Positions 27,027-35,208 of a stretch of 64,000 nt of DNA are shown here, one piece after another. The notes beneath the pieces are model-generated. The model was given only the letters and a program-made list of their open reading frames with translations, was not told where the DNA came from and made no database searches. The number at the start of each line of letters is the position of its first letter. Within the stretch, counting starts at the first letter, position 1. The translations under genes and the position numbers were made by a program. This DNA is from Brevundimonas sp. (lineage in GTDB: Bacteria; Pseudomonadota; Alphaproteobacteria; Caulobacterales; Caulobacteraceae): NCBI RefSeq assembly GCF_029945885.1, contig NZ_JAQSDK010000002.1, positions 186,001-250,000 on the forward strand, written 5' to 3'.

Positions 27027-27040
27027 CGGTAATCTTACCG
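27027..27040. promoter_or_regulatory. Palindrome upstream of the DUF6998-like gene
   Basis: CGGTAA and TTACCG form 6-bp arms around a 2-nt centre, 17 nt upstream of the start codon, within the likely leader or promoter. It is probably an operator. Confidence 0.45.
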
Positions 27041-27175
27041 TGGGACGGTGACGCGGGCCTCCCTTCGTCCATATGCTGTCAGCAACCGACCCGCAATTTC
27101 TACGAGGCTGCTTTCGGGCGCAGACTCAATGTCTGCAAATGGCGCACTGGTGACGAGGCGGAACAGGTTGCCAAC

Positions 27176-28045
27176 TCAGCGTTGGATTTCTGGCGTCCCC
27201 GGGAAAGCGTGGCGGAGCTCGGAGCCGACATAAGCGCCCCAATTCCGAAGTACCTGCCTTGCGCTGATCGAAACTCGCTGGAGACGCTGGTCGTCGCTGA
27301 CGACGCCGCTGAAAAACGTCCCCATGGCAGCCACCTGCAAGTCCACGACGTCGTTCACGCGTCGCTCCAGTGATTGGGCCGTCTGCCGTCCTGATTGCAC
27401 CCAGATTACGTAGTAGATCGTGACGCAGAGCGAATAGCGAAAGGCGAACATTTTCGCCGCCTCGCCGAAGGTCATCGGTGAACGCCGGTCGGGCTGTTGG
27501 TTCGTCACGATGAATTCGCGCACGGTCTCCTTAAGGAGCTCCAGTAGTTTGCCTCGCGTCGTGTCGGTGACGTCCCGACCGGTCCGTAGCTGTACGATCT
27601 CATCGGCGCGAAAGTCCTTCGCCGCGTCGACGAGGCCGGCGATCATGTGCTCGACCTCAGCCGTGAGGAGTGCGTGGCGTCGCGCATGATCCTGCTCCAT
27701 CGCCGCCATGCGGAGCGTCAGGCCCAAGCCTGTCGGCTGGGATTGTATGTCCTGGCTGAGCGCGCGAACCTGATCGGTTATAGGAATATCCACAAGTCGG
27801 GGGACATCCGCGACGCGCGTGATCCGTTCCTCCAGGATTTCGTGAGTTGGACGCAGGACGAGAGTCTGCGCGGGAAAAAGCGAGACGATCCGCAACGATC
27901 CGCGCGCGGTGGCAAGCGCGTTTTTCTTCAGCATCTCAGTCAGCGTCAGGTCGCTAAGGGCGATGAGGTTTTCTGGACTCGACGAGAGATAGCCCACGAG
28001 ATTGGGGCTCCGCAGCGCGTTCGAGTCCGCCAGCAAGATTGCCAC
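27176..28045 (-). CDS. Possible PIN-like protein linked to the TerB/helicase operon
   Basis: From the GTG at 28045 (GGGAG upstream) the 289-residue protein begins VAILLADSNALRSP. Asp7 and a later acidic SDLTLTEMLKK (Glu37) resemble the first two acidic positions of PIN-domain nucleases. The remainder is long and helical, with a hydrophobic stretch (FRYSLCVTIYYVIWVQSG). The third and fourth PIN acids are not clear, so the call is tentative. It begins 46 nt after the helicase stop on the same strand and probably belongs to that operon. Confidence 0.45.
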   Translation of the reverse strand: MAILLADSNALRSPNLVGYLSSSPENLIALSDLTLTEMLKKNALATARGSLRIVSLFPAQTLVLRPTHEILEERITRVADVPRLVDIPITDQVRALSQDIQSQPTGLGLTLRMAAMEQDHARRHALLTAEVEHMIAGLVDAAKDFRADEIVQLRTGRDVTDTTRGKLLELLKETVREFIVTNQQPDRRSPMTFGEAAKMFAFRYSLCVTIYYVIWVQSGRQTAQSLERRVNDVVDLQVAAMGTFFSGVVSDDQRLQRVSISARQVLRNWGAYVGSELRHAFPGTPEIQR

Positions 28046-28091
28046 GCCACACTCCCGTCTCTTCGCGCCTGTTGTCGCAGGCCCTCGCGGA

Positions 28092-30287
28092 TTAGACCGG
28101 CCAAGTTTGCGAGATGGCCGCGATGGCCGGAAGCTCATCACAATAGTCGGCGTGCCTTCTCGCCCAGAGCCTTTGCAGTAGGCTTGTCGGCGCCAGATGA
28201 TCATATTTCGCGCTCTGCAGGTTCTCGACAAACTCGCTGAGCGCTTCAGCCGAAGGCGAACGATCAAGCTGCATAAGCAGGCTTCGCGTTTCCTCTGCCG
28301 TCGTGTCCGCCAAGGTGACGCCGAGATCGTGCGCTTCGCAGCCGATGCCCGCAGCCGTCAGCGCGACGGCGACCACATTGTTCATCGCGGTCCCGCGCCA
28401 TAGCAGCACATGAGTGTCGCCCCCCGACCTGACGAGGCCCGTGCGTTCAAGATCCAGGTCCGCAAAGGCTTCTCTTCCCTGGGCGAGGAAGGTCAGAGAC
28501 TGGGCGTCCAACCACTCCGGCATGTCGGCGTCCATATAAACCTTGCGCATTTCCTCAAGGATGCGGTCGTCGAGCGGTTCGTTCGACTGACGGTCGAATT
28601 TGGGCAGGCGTCCGCTTGGATGGGGGGCGACCGACAAGAGGCGAGCCCGATCGTCGACATCGACTACCCGCCATCGCCGGCCGGCGAAGGCAAGCAGACT
28701 GCCGGTCGCCAGCACATTGGAAATCGGAATCTGACCGAGGGGCCGCGCGCCGTGAAGCAGCTTCCATTCCTGGTCCGTATCGAACACCGCATAGAATTCG
28801 CGCGCCGACGTCAGGGCCTCGCCCTCGGGTCCGAGCATGATCAGGCCGTCCGGCGACTGCTCGATCACGGCCAGTCGCGGCGTGGCGAGATGGCGGAGCA
28901 GTTCGATGAAGTCGGCGATCTCGATCGATGACAATGGGCCCTGCTCGCAGAGAATCCGGTATAAGCCGTCCGGCTTGACGCCCCCTCGCTCGACGATGAC
29001 CGACAGGAGCTGATGGATCAGGACGGTGACCACCGCCGGATCCGATCGTGGCGACTCCAGGAAGCGGGCCAGCAGGAGTCGCACCACCGCGACCGCCCTG
29101 ACGGTCTGGGGACGTAGGCGATCCAGGGGGTCTAGGGCGCGCCCCAGATGCCGCTCGCGCGTATAGAGGCGAAGGATGGCCGGGGCTCCGGCGCGGCGCC
29201 CGCTGCGCCCGAGCCGCTGGCGCAGGCCAGTCAAGGATCGGGGTGCGCCGATCTGGGCCACGCTCTTCACAGACCCGAGGTCGATTCCGAGCTCCAGCGT
29301 CGTCGTCGCCACGCCAGTCGTGGGCAGCGAGCCAGCCTTCAGGCGGCGCTCCAGTTCCTCGCGGAGTTCCTTGGAAAGGCTCCCGTGGTGGGGGAAGAAC
29401 TCGTTGGGCACGCCCGCCTGCTCTGATCGACTCAGAAGCCGGTTTGACAGGGCCTCGACCGTTCTGCGCGAGCCGCCGAAGACCAGATGGTTGTCGCCTC
29501 GCAGCGTCTCGAACAGGTGGTCGGAAATGACGTCCAGGGCCTGCGGTGCCTCGCCCTCCAGGGCGTCGGTCCCGGGATCGCTTTCGGGCGGCTCCTCATA
29601 GCCCCGAACCTGCAGGCGAAGCTCCGGAGACCCGGAGGTTTCGGCGACGCGATCAACGGTGTCGGGCGCTTTCGGGTTCATCCATGTCGCGGCGAAGGCC
29701 ATATCCCCGAGAGTTGCCGAAAGGCCGATCCGACGCACCCGGCGGCCGATCAGCAGGTCGATCCGCCGCAACAGGCTTGCGAGATGGAGACCGCGCGGAC
29801 CTTGCAGGAATGCATGCAGTTCATCGATGATGATCGCGTCGAGTCCCGCGAACAGTCGCTCGGCGTCCCGTGTCCGACGCAGAAACAGCGCTTCTATGGA
29901 TTCGGGCGTAATCAGCACCACCCCCGCAGGCGATTTCATGATTCGCGCCTTGGGGCCGGCGGGCGCGTCGCCATGCCATTTCGCAACCGGCAGTTCGAGC
30001 CGCTCGGACAACAGCTCCAGTCGCCTATGCTGGTCGTTGATCAGCGCCTTGAGCGGACTGACGTACAGGACGGAGAGGCCCGGGGCTTCCCGTTCCGCGG
30101 CCCGTGTGAGGAGGGGCAGGAACACCGCTTCGGTTTTCCCCGCGGCTGTCGAGGCGGAGATGAGCACGTCCCGGTCATGTCCCAGGACCGCCTCGATGCC
30201 GTTCACCTGGACAGGACGGAGCTCGGACCAACCCTGTTCCCGAACCCATTTGCGGACCTGCGGATGCAGCCGGTCAAACGTGTCCAT
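28092..30287 (-). CDS. Lhr/BrxHI-like SF2 DEAD/DEAH helicase
   Basis: The 731-residue ATPase has the Walker A ASTAAGKTE (45-53), VSPLKAL (motif Ia), DELH (155-158), SAT (190-192) and the C-terminal lobe with TTTLELGIDLG and LRQRLGRSGRR. The C-terminal ~250 residues resemble the accessory region of Lhr-like helicases. BrxHI of type 2 BREX is of this type, although no other BREX core gene (PglX, PglZ) is present. It starts 1 nt after the BrxD-like stop, which argues for a joint function. Confidence 0.88.
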   Translation of the reverse strand: MDTFDRLHPQVRKWVREQGWSELRPVQVNGIEAVLGHDRDVLISASTAAGKTEAVFLPLLTRAAEREAPGLSVLYVSPLKALINDQHRRLELLSERLELPVAKWHGDAPAGPKARIMKSPAGVVLITPESIEALFLRRTRDAERLFAGLDAIIIDELHAFLQGPRGLHLASLLRRIDLLIGRRVRRIGLSATLGDMAFAATWMNPKAPDTVDRVAETSGSPELRLQVRGYEEPPESDPGTDALEGEAPQALDVISDHLFETLRGDNHLVFGGSRRTVEALSNRLLSRSEQAGVPNEFFPHHGSLSKELREELERRLKAGSLPTTGVATTTLELGIDLGSVKSVAQIGAPRSLTGLRQRLGRSGRRAGAPAILRLYTRERHLGRALDPLDRLRPQTVRAVAVVRLLLARFLESPRSDPAVVTVLIHQLLSVIVERGGVKPDGLYRILCEQGPLSSIEIADFIELLRHLATPRLAVIEQSPDGLIMLGPEGEALTSAREFYAVFDTDQEWKLLHGARPLGQIPISNVLATGSLLAFAGRRWRVVDVDDRARLLSVAPHPSGRLPKFDRQSNEPLDDRILEEMRKVYMDADMPEWLDAQSLTFLAQGREAFADLDLERTGLVRSGGDTHVLLWRGTAMNNVVAVALTAAGIGCEAHDLGVTLADTTAEETRSLLMQLDRSPSAEALSEFVENLQSAKYDHLAPTSLLQRLWARRHADYCDELPAIAAISQTWPV

Positions 30288-30288
30288 C

Positions 30289-31602
30289 CTAGAGCCGCAG
30301 GGTCGCCAGGCCGTCATCCGTCGCTTCGTCGGCCACCTCGTGATCGCGGGCACCCTCGGCGTCATTGGCCACGTCCACACCGCCGATCAGCTCGCTCCAG
30401 CCCTGTCCCGGGTTCTGTTCAAGCACGGCGAGAAGTTGGACGAAGGCCTTGATGGTGTTCCGGGGCGTCCGGAAATAGGCCTCGCCGATCCGTTTGTTGC
30501 AGTGGGTCATGAATAGCGGCAGCGCTTCGTCCGGAACGAGGTGGCGGGCTGGATCGCCTTGGGAGAAGACGTTGCGGATGTTGGCGAGCAGCACGAGCAG
30601 GTCTTCCGGCGTCAGGCTTTGCAGGCGAACAACGGGGCCGGAGAGATCGATGAGTCCCTGGCCGGCAAAGGCGTTCTCCATGAGGCGGGACTGGAGCGCC
30701 TCGTAGCTATAGAGCCCGCGGCGTGAGTCCATGAGGAACTCGGGCGTGCCGCCGAACACGAACCCGATCCCGGAGGCGCTGCCTTGCAGGCCGTCGTTCA
30801 CGATGCGCAGGATCTGTTCGAAATTCTGGTTTCGCGCCTGGGCGCTCTGCAGCTTGTAGAGATTGACCATCTCGTCAAAGACCACGACCAGACCTGCATA
30901 TCCGGCGAGCCGGACGAAGGCGGCGAGCAGCTTCAGGCTGTCGTAAACATCTCCGTCGTCGATGATGTTGCGCACACCCAACGCCTGCCGCGCCTCGGTC
31001 TTCGTCGAATACTCGCCTCTTAGCCAGCGAAGGGCCGCCCCGGTCAGGCCGGCGTCGTCGGTCTCGCTGCCGCGCCAGTAGGCCTTGAGCACGGCCGCAT
31101 AGTCATATCCTCCGACATGCACCTGAAGGGCGGCGAGCCGTGCGTCGATGGCGGCCTCCACCGCCGTCCCCCTTTCTTCCGAGTCGCGCACGCATTCGGT
31201 GATGAATTTCTCGACGACCGTGGCGAGCGCGCCGCCGTCCGGCTTGGTCCGCGTCGCCAGATTGCGAACCGCCTCGGCATAAAGCCCCCTGGCCTGTCCG
31301 GCGGTCGCGTGAATTCGGCGATCGGGCGCGAGGTCGGCGTGGATCGTCACGCACTTGCGCTCCAGCGCGATGAGCCTCACCAGGTTGAGGAAGAAGGTCT
31401 TGCCCGCGCCGTACTCGCCGATGACGAAGCGCACCGCGGATCCCCCGTCCGCGATGCGGTCGATGTCGCGCACCAGCGCGCCCACCTCTCCGGCTCGCCC
31501 GACCTGGATGTGGGCGAGACCCGTCCGCGGCACGACACCCGCCGCCAGGGCCTGGAGAATGGTGTCGCGGTCGCGCGTCTTGAGCGGGGCTGTGGTGGTC
31601 AT
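30289..31602 (-). CDS. BrxD-like AAA+ ATPase (DUF2791)
   Basis: The 437-residue P-loop protein has GEYGAGKT (62-69) as Walker A and VVVFDEMVNLYKL as Walker B. RTGLAHIQVGR near residues 26-36 and the downstream GGTPEFLMDSRRGLYSYEAL are typical of the DUF2791/BrxD family. Members accompany Lhr-like helicases in BREX and in TerB-linked defence-like operons. Its start overlaps the TerB-N/C stop by 4 nt. ATP-dependent loading of the helicase on DNA is the likely role, by inference. Confidence 0.87.
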   Translation of the reverse strand: MTTTAPLKTRDRDTILQALAAGVVPRTGLAHIQVGRAGEVGALVRDIDRIADGGSAVRFVIGEYGAGKTFFLNLVRLIALERKCVTIHADLAPDRRIHATAGQARGLYAEAVRNLATRTKPDGGALATVVEKFITECVRDSEERGTAVEAAIDARLAALQVHVGGYDYAAVLKAYWRGSETDDAGLTGAALRWLRGEYSTKTEARQALGVRNIIDDGDVYDSLKLLAAFVRLAGYAGLVVVFDEMVNLYKLQSAQARNQNFEQILRIVNDGLQGSASGIGFVFGGTPEFLMDSRRGLYSYEALQSRLMENAFAGQGLIDLSGPVVRLQSLTPEDLLVLLANIRNVFSQGDPARHLVPDEALPLFMTHCNKRIGEAYFRTPRNTIKAFVQLLAVLEQNPGQGWSELIGGVDVANDAEGARDHEVADEATDDGLATLRL

Positions 31603-34121
31603 GCTGCGTTCTCCAGGGCGCTCAGCCGATCCCGGAGGTGGCTGGCCGGATAGATGTCGTCGTCTTCCTCGAGGAGAGCTTCGTCGAATATCTCGAAGGC
31701 CCATTCGTTGATCGTCTCGAGCGCGCCGCCGGGCAGGAGTTTGAGGTCACGAGCCCGGGCCGCGAAGGCGTCCTGATCCAGCCGACCGGCCGTCAGGATG
31801 GCCGACAGAAGGTCGGCATGCCGCGCGTCGAGACCCTCGAACCGTGAGCTGGACGTCGCCACAGCCCGCGTCGGCACCGCGTCCACCGGGTCCTCGATGA
31901 AGATGCTCGTGAGGAGGGCGGACACCTGCGACGTCTCCTCCCGAATCCGCGCCAGGCGGGTCGCATCGAAAGCGACGACCGCGTCAGCTTCGGGCGGAAG
32001 CGGGACGCCGGCCGCGCATTCCGCGGCGGCCACAGTGACCGGTTCATCCGCGCGCCCTGTTCCCCGGTGCAGTGCGGCGTAGGCCTCGTCCTGGGGCAGG
32101 CCCAGCGCCTTGTGGAGCTTTTCGAGAAAGCGCACCTCGACCGGCAAGACGCGACCGTCGGCCAGGACCGTGGAGACGGCGGCCTGGGTCGCCGCGCGCG
32201 TGGCTTTCGCGGGGAGGGCACCGAGACGCTTCAGCGCGGCCTGGAGACGGGGCGGGTCACGGCTAAGCCACAAGGCATGGGCCGAGAGGCGCCGCAGCTC
32301 GTCGATGGAGAGCTCCGGAAGCGCGGAGAGGTCTGTTGCGACCTGGTCGAGTTCGGCAGGAACGACCTCGCCGTCCGAAGCCGCGGCGAGAAGCGCGATC
32401 TCGACCAGGGTGCGCGCCGCGATGAATGTCGCGCTGGTCTGGGCGGGGGCACCCGTTGGGCCCTTGAAGAGAACGAGGGTGCCGTCGCGGTTCAGGGACG
32501 CTTCGGTGTGGCGGCGATCGGGTTCGAAGGCGAACCCGAGGCGATCCAGCAGCCCGGCGATATGACGTTGCAGTGTGACGGGCAGCTTGTCGTCGCCGTC
32601 TTCAATCTCAAGAAGGGCCAGAACCTCGCGCGTGCGCGCGCTGGACATCTGTGCGTCGCCGAGCAGCCGGTTCATAGCGGCCCGGACAGCCCCGACCCTT
32701 TCGCCGAAACGCAGATCGACTGTATCCGAGGGCAGGCAGAGGGCTCCCTCGAGCGTGTCCCTGGCATCCGGCCGTTTCAGCAAGAGGCGGCTCAGTGCGT
32801 CGAGTTCAGATTGCCAGCTCAGCAACAGATCACGTAGGCGGGTGACCGGCTGCGTCAGGGCTGCGATGTCGGGCAGGTCGCCGATGGACAGATTGACCTG
32901 GAACTCGCTGCTCGCCGCGCGATACTGGGCGCTCAGCGGGCGCTTCGGGGCCCGGACCTTGATCCCTTCGGGATAGAGTTGGGCAAACCGATGCCGCCAG
33001 AGCTCGGTCAGCTCTGGAAAACAGCGGCGGCCCGTCGCTCCCAGATAGGTGTCGGGCATGCCGAGGATCCAGAGGAGGCAATCGTCCGCCTGGAGCGCCT
33101 CTCCGGTTGCCAGCTTTCCGCCGAGATAACGGCGGACCGACAGCGGCATCTCCCAGTCGCCGGCCCGGAGGTCTGGGGAGAGTTCTGGGGCCTGCGCCGC
33201 TGCGCTGCGGACCAGTCTCGCGGCCGTCAGTAGTCGATTCGCATAGCCGTGGAAGGAATTGTTGTCCTGGTATTGCGCGTAGAGGCGTTCGACTTCGGCG
33301 ATGATGACGTCGAGTTCGGCGCGGGCGTTGTCGACGAACAGACGGCGTTCGAGTCCGTAGAAGAAGATGAAGACATAGCCGATCCCCACCCTCGTCGTGC
33401 GCCCGCCGGCCAGCCAATCCAGATAGGTGCGGCGGCCCCCGGGCGACAAGGCATGATAGGAGGGCCAGTACGACAGGGCGATGCCGAGTTGGTCCTCTCC
33501 GGTCAGCCCTACTCGAGCCGTCGGATCCACACGGTCTCGCGGCGTGTCATATGAGCGTGTGGGGCCGACGTAGATCATCGGGGAGGCGATCCTGACGCCG
33601 CCGATCTCTATGGGCTCAGCCGATCCGTACCAGCGCGGCCGGACACTATCGGGCCTGGGGAAGTTCGCCGACGGCGGTTGTTCAATTCCGATTGCGTCGA
33701 TCTGATTGGCCCGGTCCGGCCCCGGCGATGGCGATATCGAATGAACGTCCATTGCCGGCGGGGCCACTGCGGCGCCGCTCTGGAGCGCCCGCGCGTGGTC
33801 CAGCACTCGATCAACGGTGTCGAATCGCCGATGCCTGCAGAAGAATCCCTGCGATGTGCGCTTGATCCCGTAGTGCTCGACAAGCCGAAGGTCGTCCGCC
33901 GACAACCCTGCCATCCAGGCGTCCAGGTCAACAACGGCTTCAGACGCCTGTGAGGACGCCGGATCGGAGGGGACCGAGAGATCTATCGTCAGTCGCGCGG
34001 TTTCGAGACGCGACGGCGCGGCTGGACGTGACGCAGAGCGCGCGGCCCTGCGGCTGGCTCCCCGCAGGTTCAACCAGACGACCAGGGCGGCTAGCGCCGA
34101 TACCCAGAACCAGAAACCCAT
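31599..34121 (-). CDS. Membrane-anchored TerB-N/TerB/TerB-C protein
   Basis: The 840-residue protein starts with one membrane helix (FWFWVSALAALVVWLNL, residues 3-19) and a basic, disordered linker. The TerB-N domain occupies about 160-400, with WYGSAEPIEIGGVRIASPMI, then WPSYHALSPGGRRTYLDWLA. A TerB-like helical domain around 560-690 has the acidic metal-binding-type motifs AAASDGEVVPAELD and VLADGRVLPVEVRFLEKLH. A TerB-C domain closes the protein (LTAGRLDQDAFAARAR onwards). Aravind and colleagues proposed that such proteins link membrane stress sensing to DNA processing. GGGGGTGG precedes the ATG. Confidence 0.88.
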   Translation of the reverse strand: MGFWFWVSALAALVVWLNLRGASRRAARSASRPAAPSRLETARLTIDLSVPSDPASSQASEAVVDLDAWMAGLSADDLRLVEHYGIKRTSQGFFCRHRRFDTVDRVLDHARALQSGAAVAPPAMDVHSISPSPGPDRANQIDAIGIEQPPSANFPRPDSVRPRWYGSAEPIEIGGVRIASPMIYVGPTRSYDTPRDRVDPTARVGLTGEDQLGIALSYWPSYHALSPGGRRTYLDWLAGGRTTRVGIGYVFIFFYGLERRLFVDNARAELDVIIAEVERLYAQYQDNNSFHGYANRLLTAARLVRSAAAQAPELSPDLRAGDWEMPLSVRRYLGGKLATGEALQADDCLLWILGMPDTYLGATGRRCFPELTELWRHRFAQLYPEGIKVRAPKRPLSAQYRAASSEFQVNLSIGDLPDIAALTQPVTRLRDLLLSWQSELDALSRLLLKRPDARDTLEGALCLPSDTVDLRFGERVGAVRAAMNRLLGDAQMSSARTREVLALLEIEDGDDKLPVTLQRHIAGLLDRLGFAFEPDRRHTEASLNRDGTLVLFKGPTGAPAQTSATFIAARTLVEIALLAAASDGEVVPAELDQVATDLSALPELSIDELRRLSAHALWLSRDPPRLQAALKRLGALPAKATRAATQAAVSTVLADGRVLPVEVRFLEKLHKALGLPQDEAYAALHRGTGRADEPVTVAAAECAAGVPLPPEADAVVAFDATRLARIREETSQVSALLTSIFIEDPVDAVPTRAVATSSSRFEGLDARHADLLSAILTAGRLDQDAFAARARDLKLLPGGALETINEWAFEIFDEALLEEDDDIYPASHLRDRLSALENAA

Positions 34122-34279
34122 GCCACCCCCGCAGGATGGTCAGACTACTATCTGTGAGTGTGGCGATCCACTCCAAACAGTTCCGTGGCTCCAGAGGTCT
34201 TGGTGGACCCCACGAGTCCCGGGATGCACTAGACTCTCGTCATGCGCGCAGCTTAGCTGCTGATGGAAGGGGCGCTGTC
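34122..34279. promoter_or_regulatory. Divergent promoter region of the TerB operons
   Basis: This 158-bp gap separates the leftward TerB-N/C, BrxD, helicase operon from the rightward WYL-TerB gene. I see no clear sigma-70 boxes; the GAAGGGG ribosome-binding site for the rightward gene lies at about 34265-34271. Confidence 0.4.
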
Positions 34280-35056
34280 ATGACCACACTGACCATGGAC
34301 CATTTTCTTACGGCCAAAGCCGGGCTCAGGCGCAACCTCACTCAGTCGCGCGCCGAACGGCTCGGACGGCCGATCAAGGGGCATGAGTTCGACGATCACG
34401 GGATGTACGTCGAGGTCGATGATCCGCCAGCCCCGCCGATGGCGTTTCACCTGATCTATTCGGACGCCCGGAATGCCCTGTCGGGACGGTGCGTGACGTT
34501 GAACAGCCTCAAGCATGAGGTCACGGACGTCAGGCTGACAGGCTACTGTTATATGCGCTCGGCGATGAGAATGTTCATGGCGTCACGGGTGGTCGAGGCG
34601 ACCGACCTGGCGACCGGCGAAGTGCACGAGGACGGTCTCGAATTCTTCCGCGAGCATCCGCTTCTGAAAATGATGACGGCGAGCGAGGTCGCCGCGAGAT
34701 CGCCCGAACTCCTCGCGCTGCAGGATTGCCGGGACGAGATCATCATTCTCAGCTTCGTCGGCGCATCTGACGGCGACTTCGACGAGGACGAACGGGAGCA
34801 GGTCGTCAGACACGTCATGCTGAGATCGGACGAACCGCTTCATGAACCCACGATCCGCAAGCGCGTAGCGTCTATCGTGCCGGATGAGCGGGCGTTCGAG
34901 CGCGCCTTGAATCGATTATGCGCCGGAGAAGGCGACCCCACCGCCCTCATGCGGTCGATGCGGCGCGTGATCGATGCGGACGGCGAGGTCGATGCCGAAG
35001 AGGTGGCGTTCGCGTCCGAGGTTCAGGCGCGACTGCGGGCTGCGGGGCGGCTCTAG
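34280..35056 (+). CDS. WYL-like and TerB-domain protein
   Basis: The 258-residue protein has an N-terminal WYL-like domain: FHLIYSDARNALSGRCVTL, then LTGYCYMRSAMRMFMASRV, with the Arg/Cys pattern of ligand-sensing WYL domains. Its C-terminal TerB-like helical domain contains ASDGDFDEDEREQ and DADGEVDAEE. No DNA-binding helix-turn-helix is visible, unlike most WYL regulators. It faces the TerB-N/C operon and may sense the same signal. Confidence 0.75.
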   Translation: MTTLTMDHFLTAKAGLRRNLTQSRAERLGRPIKGHEFDDHGMYVEVDDPPAPPMAFHLIYSDARNALSGRCVTLNSLKHEVTDVRLTGYCYMRSAMRMFMASRVVEATDLATGEVHEDGLEFFREHPLLKMMTASEVAARSPELLALQDCRDEIIILSFVGASDGDFDEDEREQVVRHVMLRSDEPLHEPTIRKRVASIVPDERAFERALNRLCAGEGDPTALMRSMRRVIDADGEVDAEEVAFASEVQARLRAAGRL

Positions 35057-35208
35057 ATACGGGCAACGCCATTGTCGCCTGTTGTGACGCTCGCCGACGG
35101 TCCTGGAGGCCGCCTCTGGCCGCGGTGCCTGGGCCGCTCCTGGTGCATAGGCGTTGCGGGTGCAGCCTCATTCCGGCCGGTGTGGCGGCGCCAAGAGGCT
35201 GACCGACA

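Noticed and set aside
28092..34121. BREX system
   Set aside because: Only BrxD-like and BrxHI-like genes are present; PglX, PglZ and BrxC are absent, and TerB-N/C replaces them.
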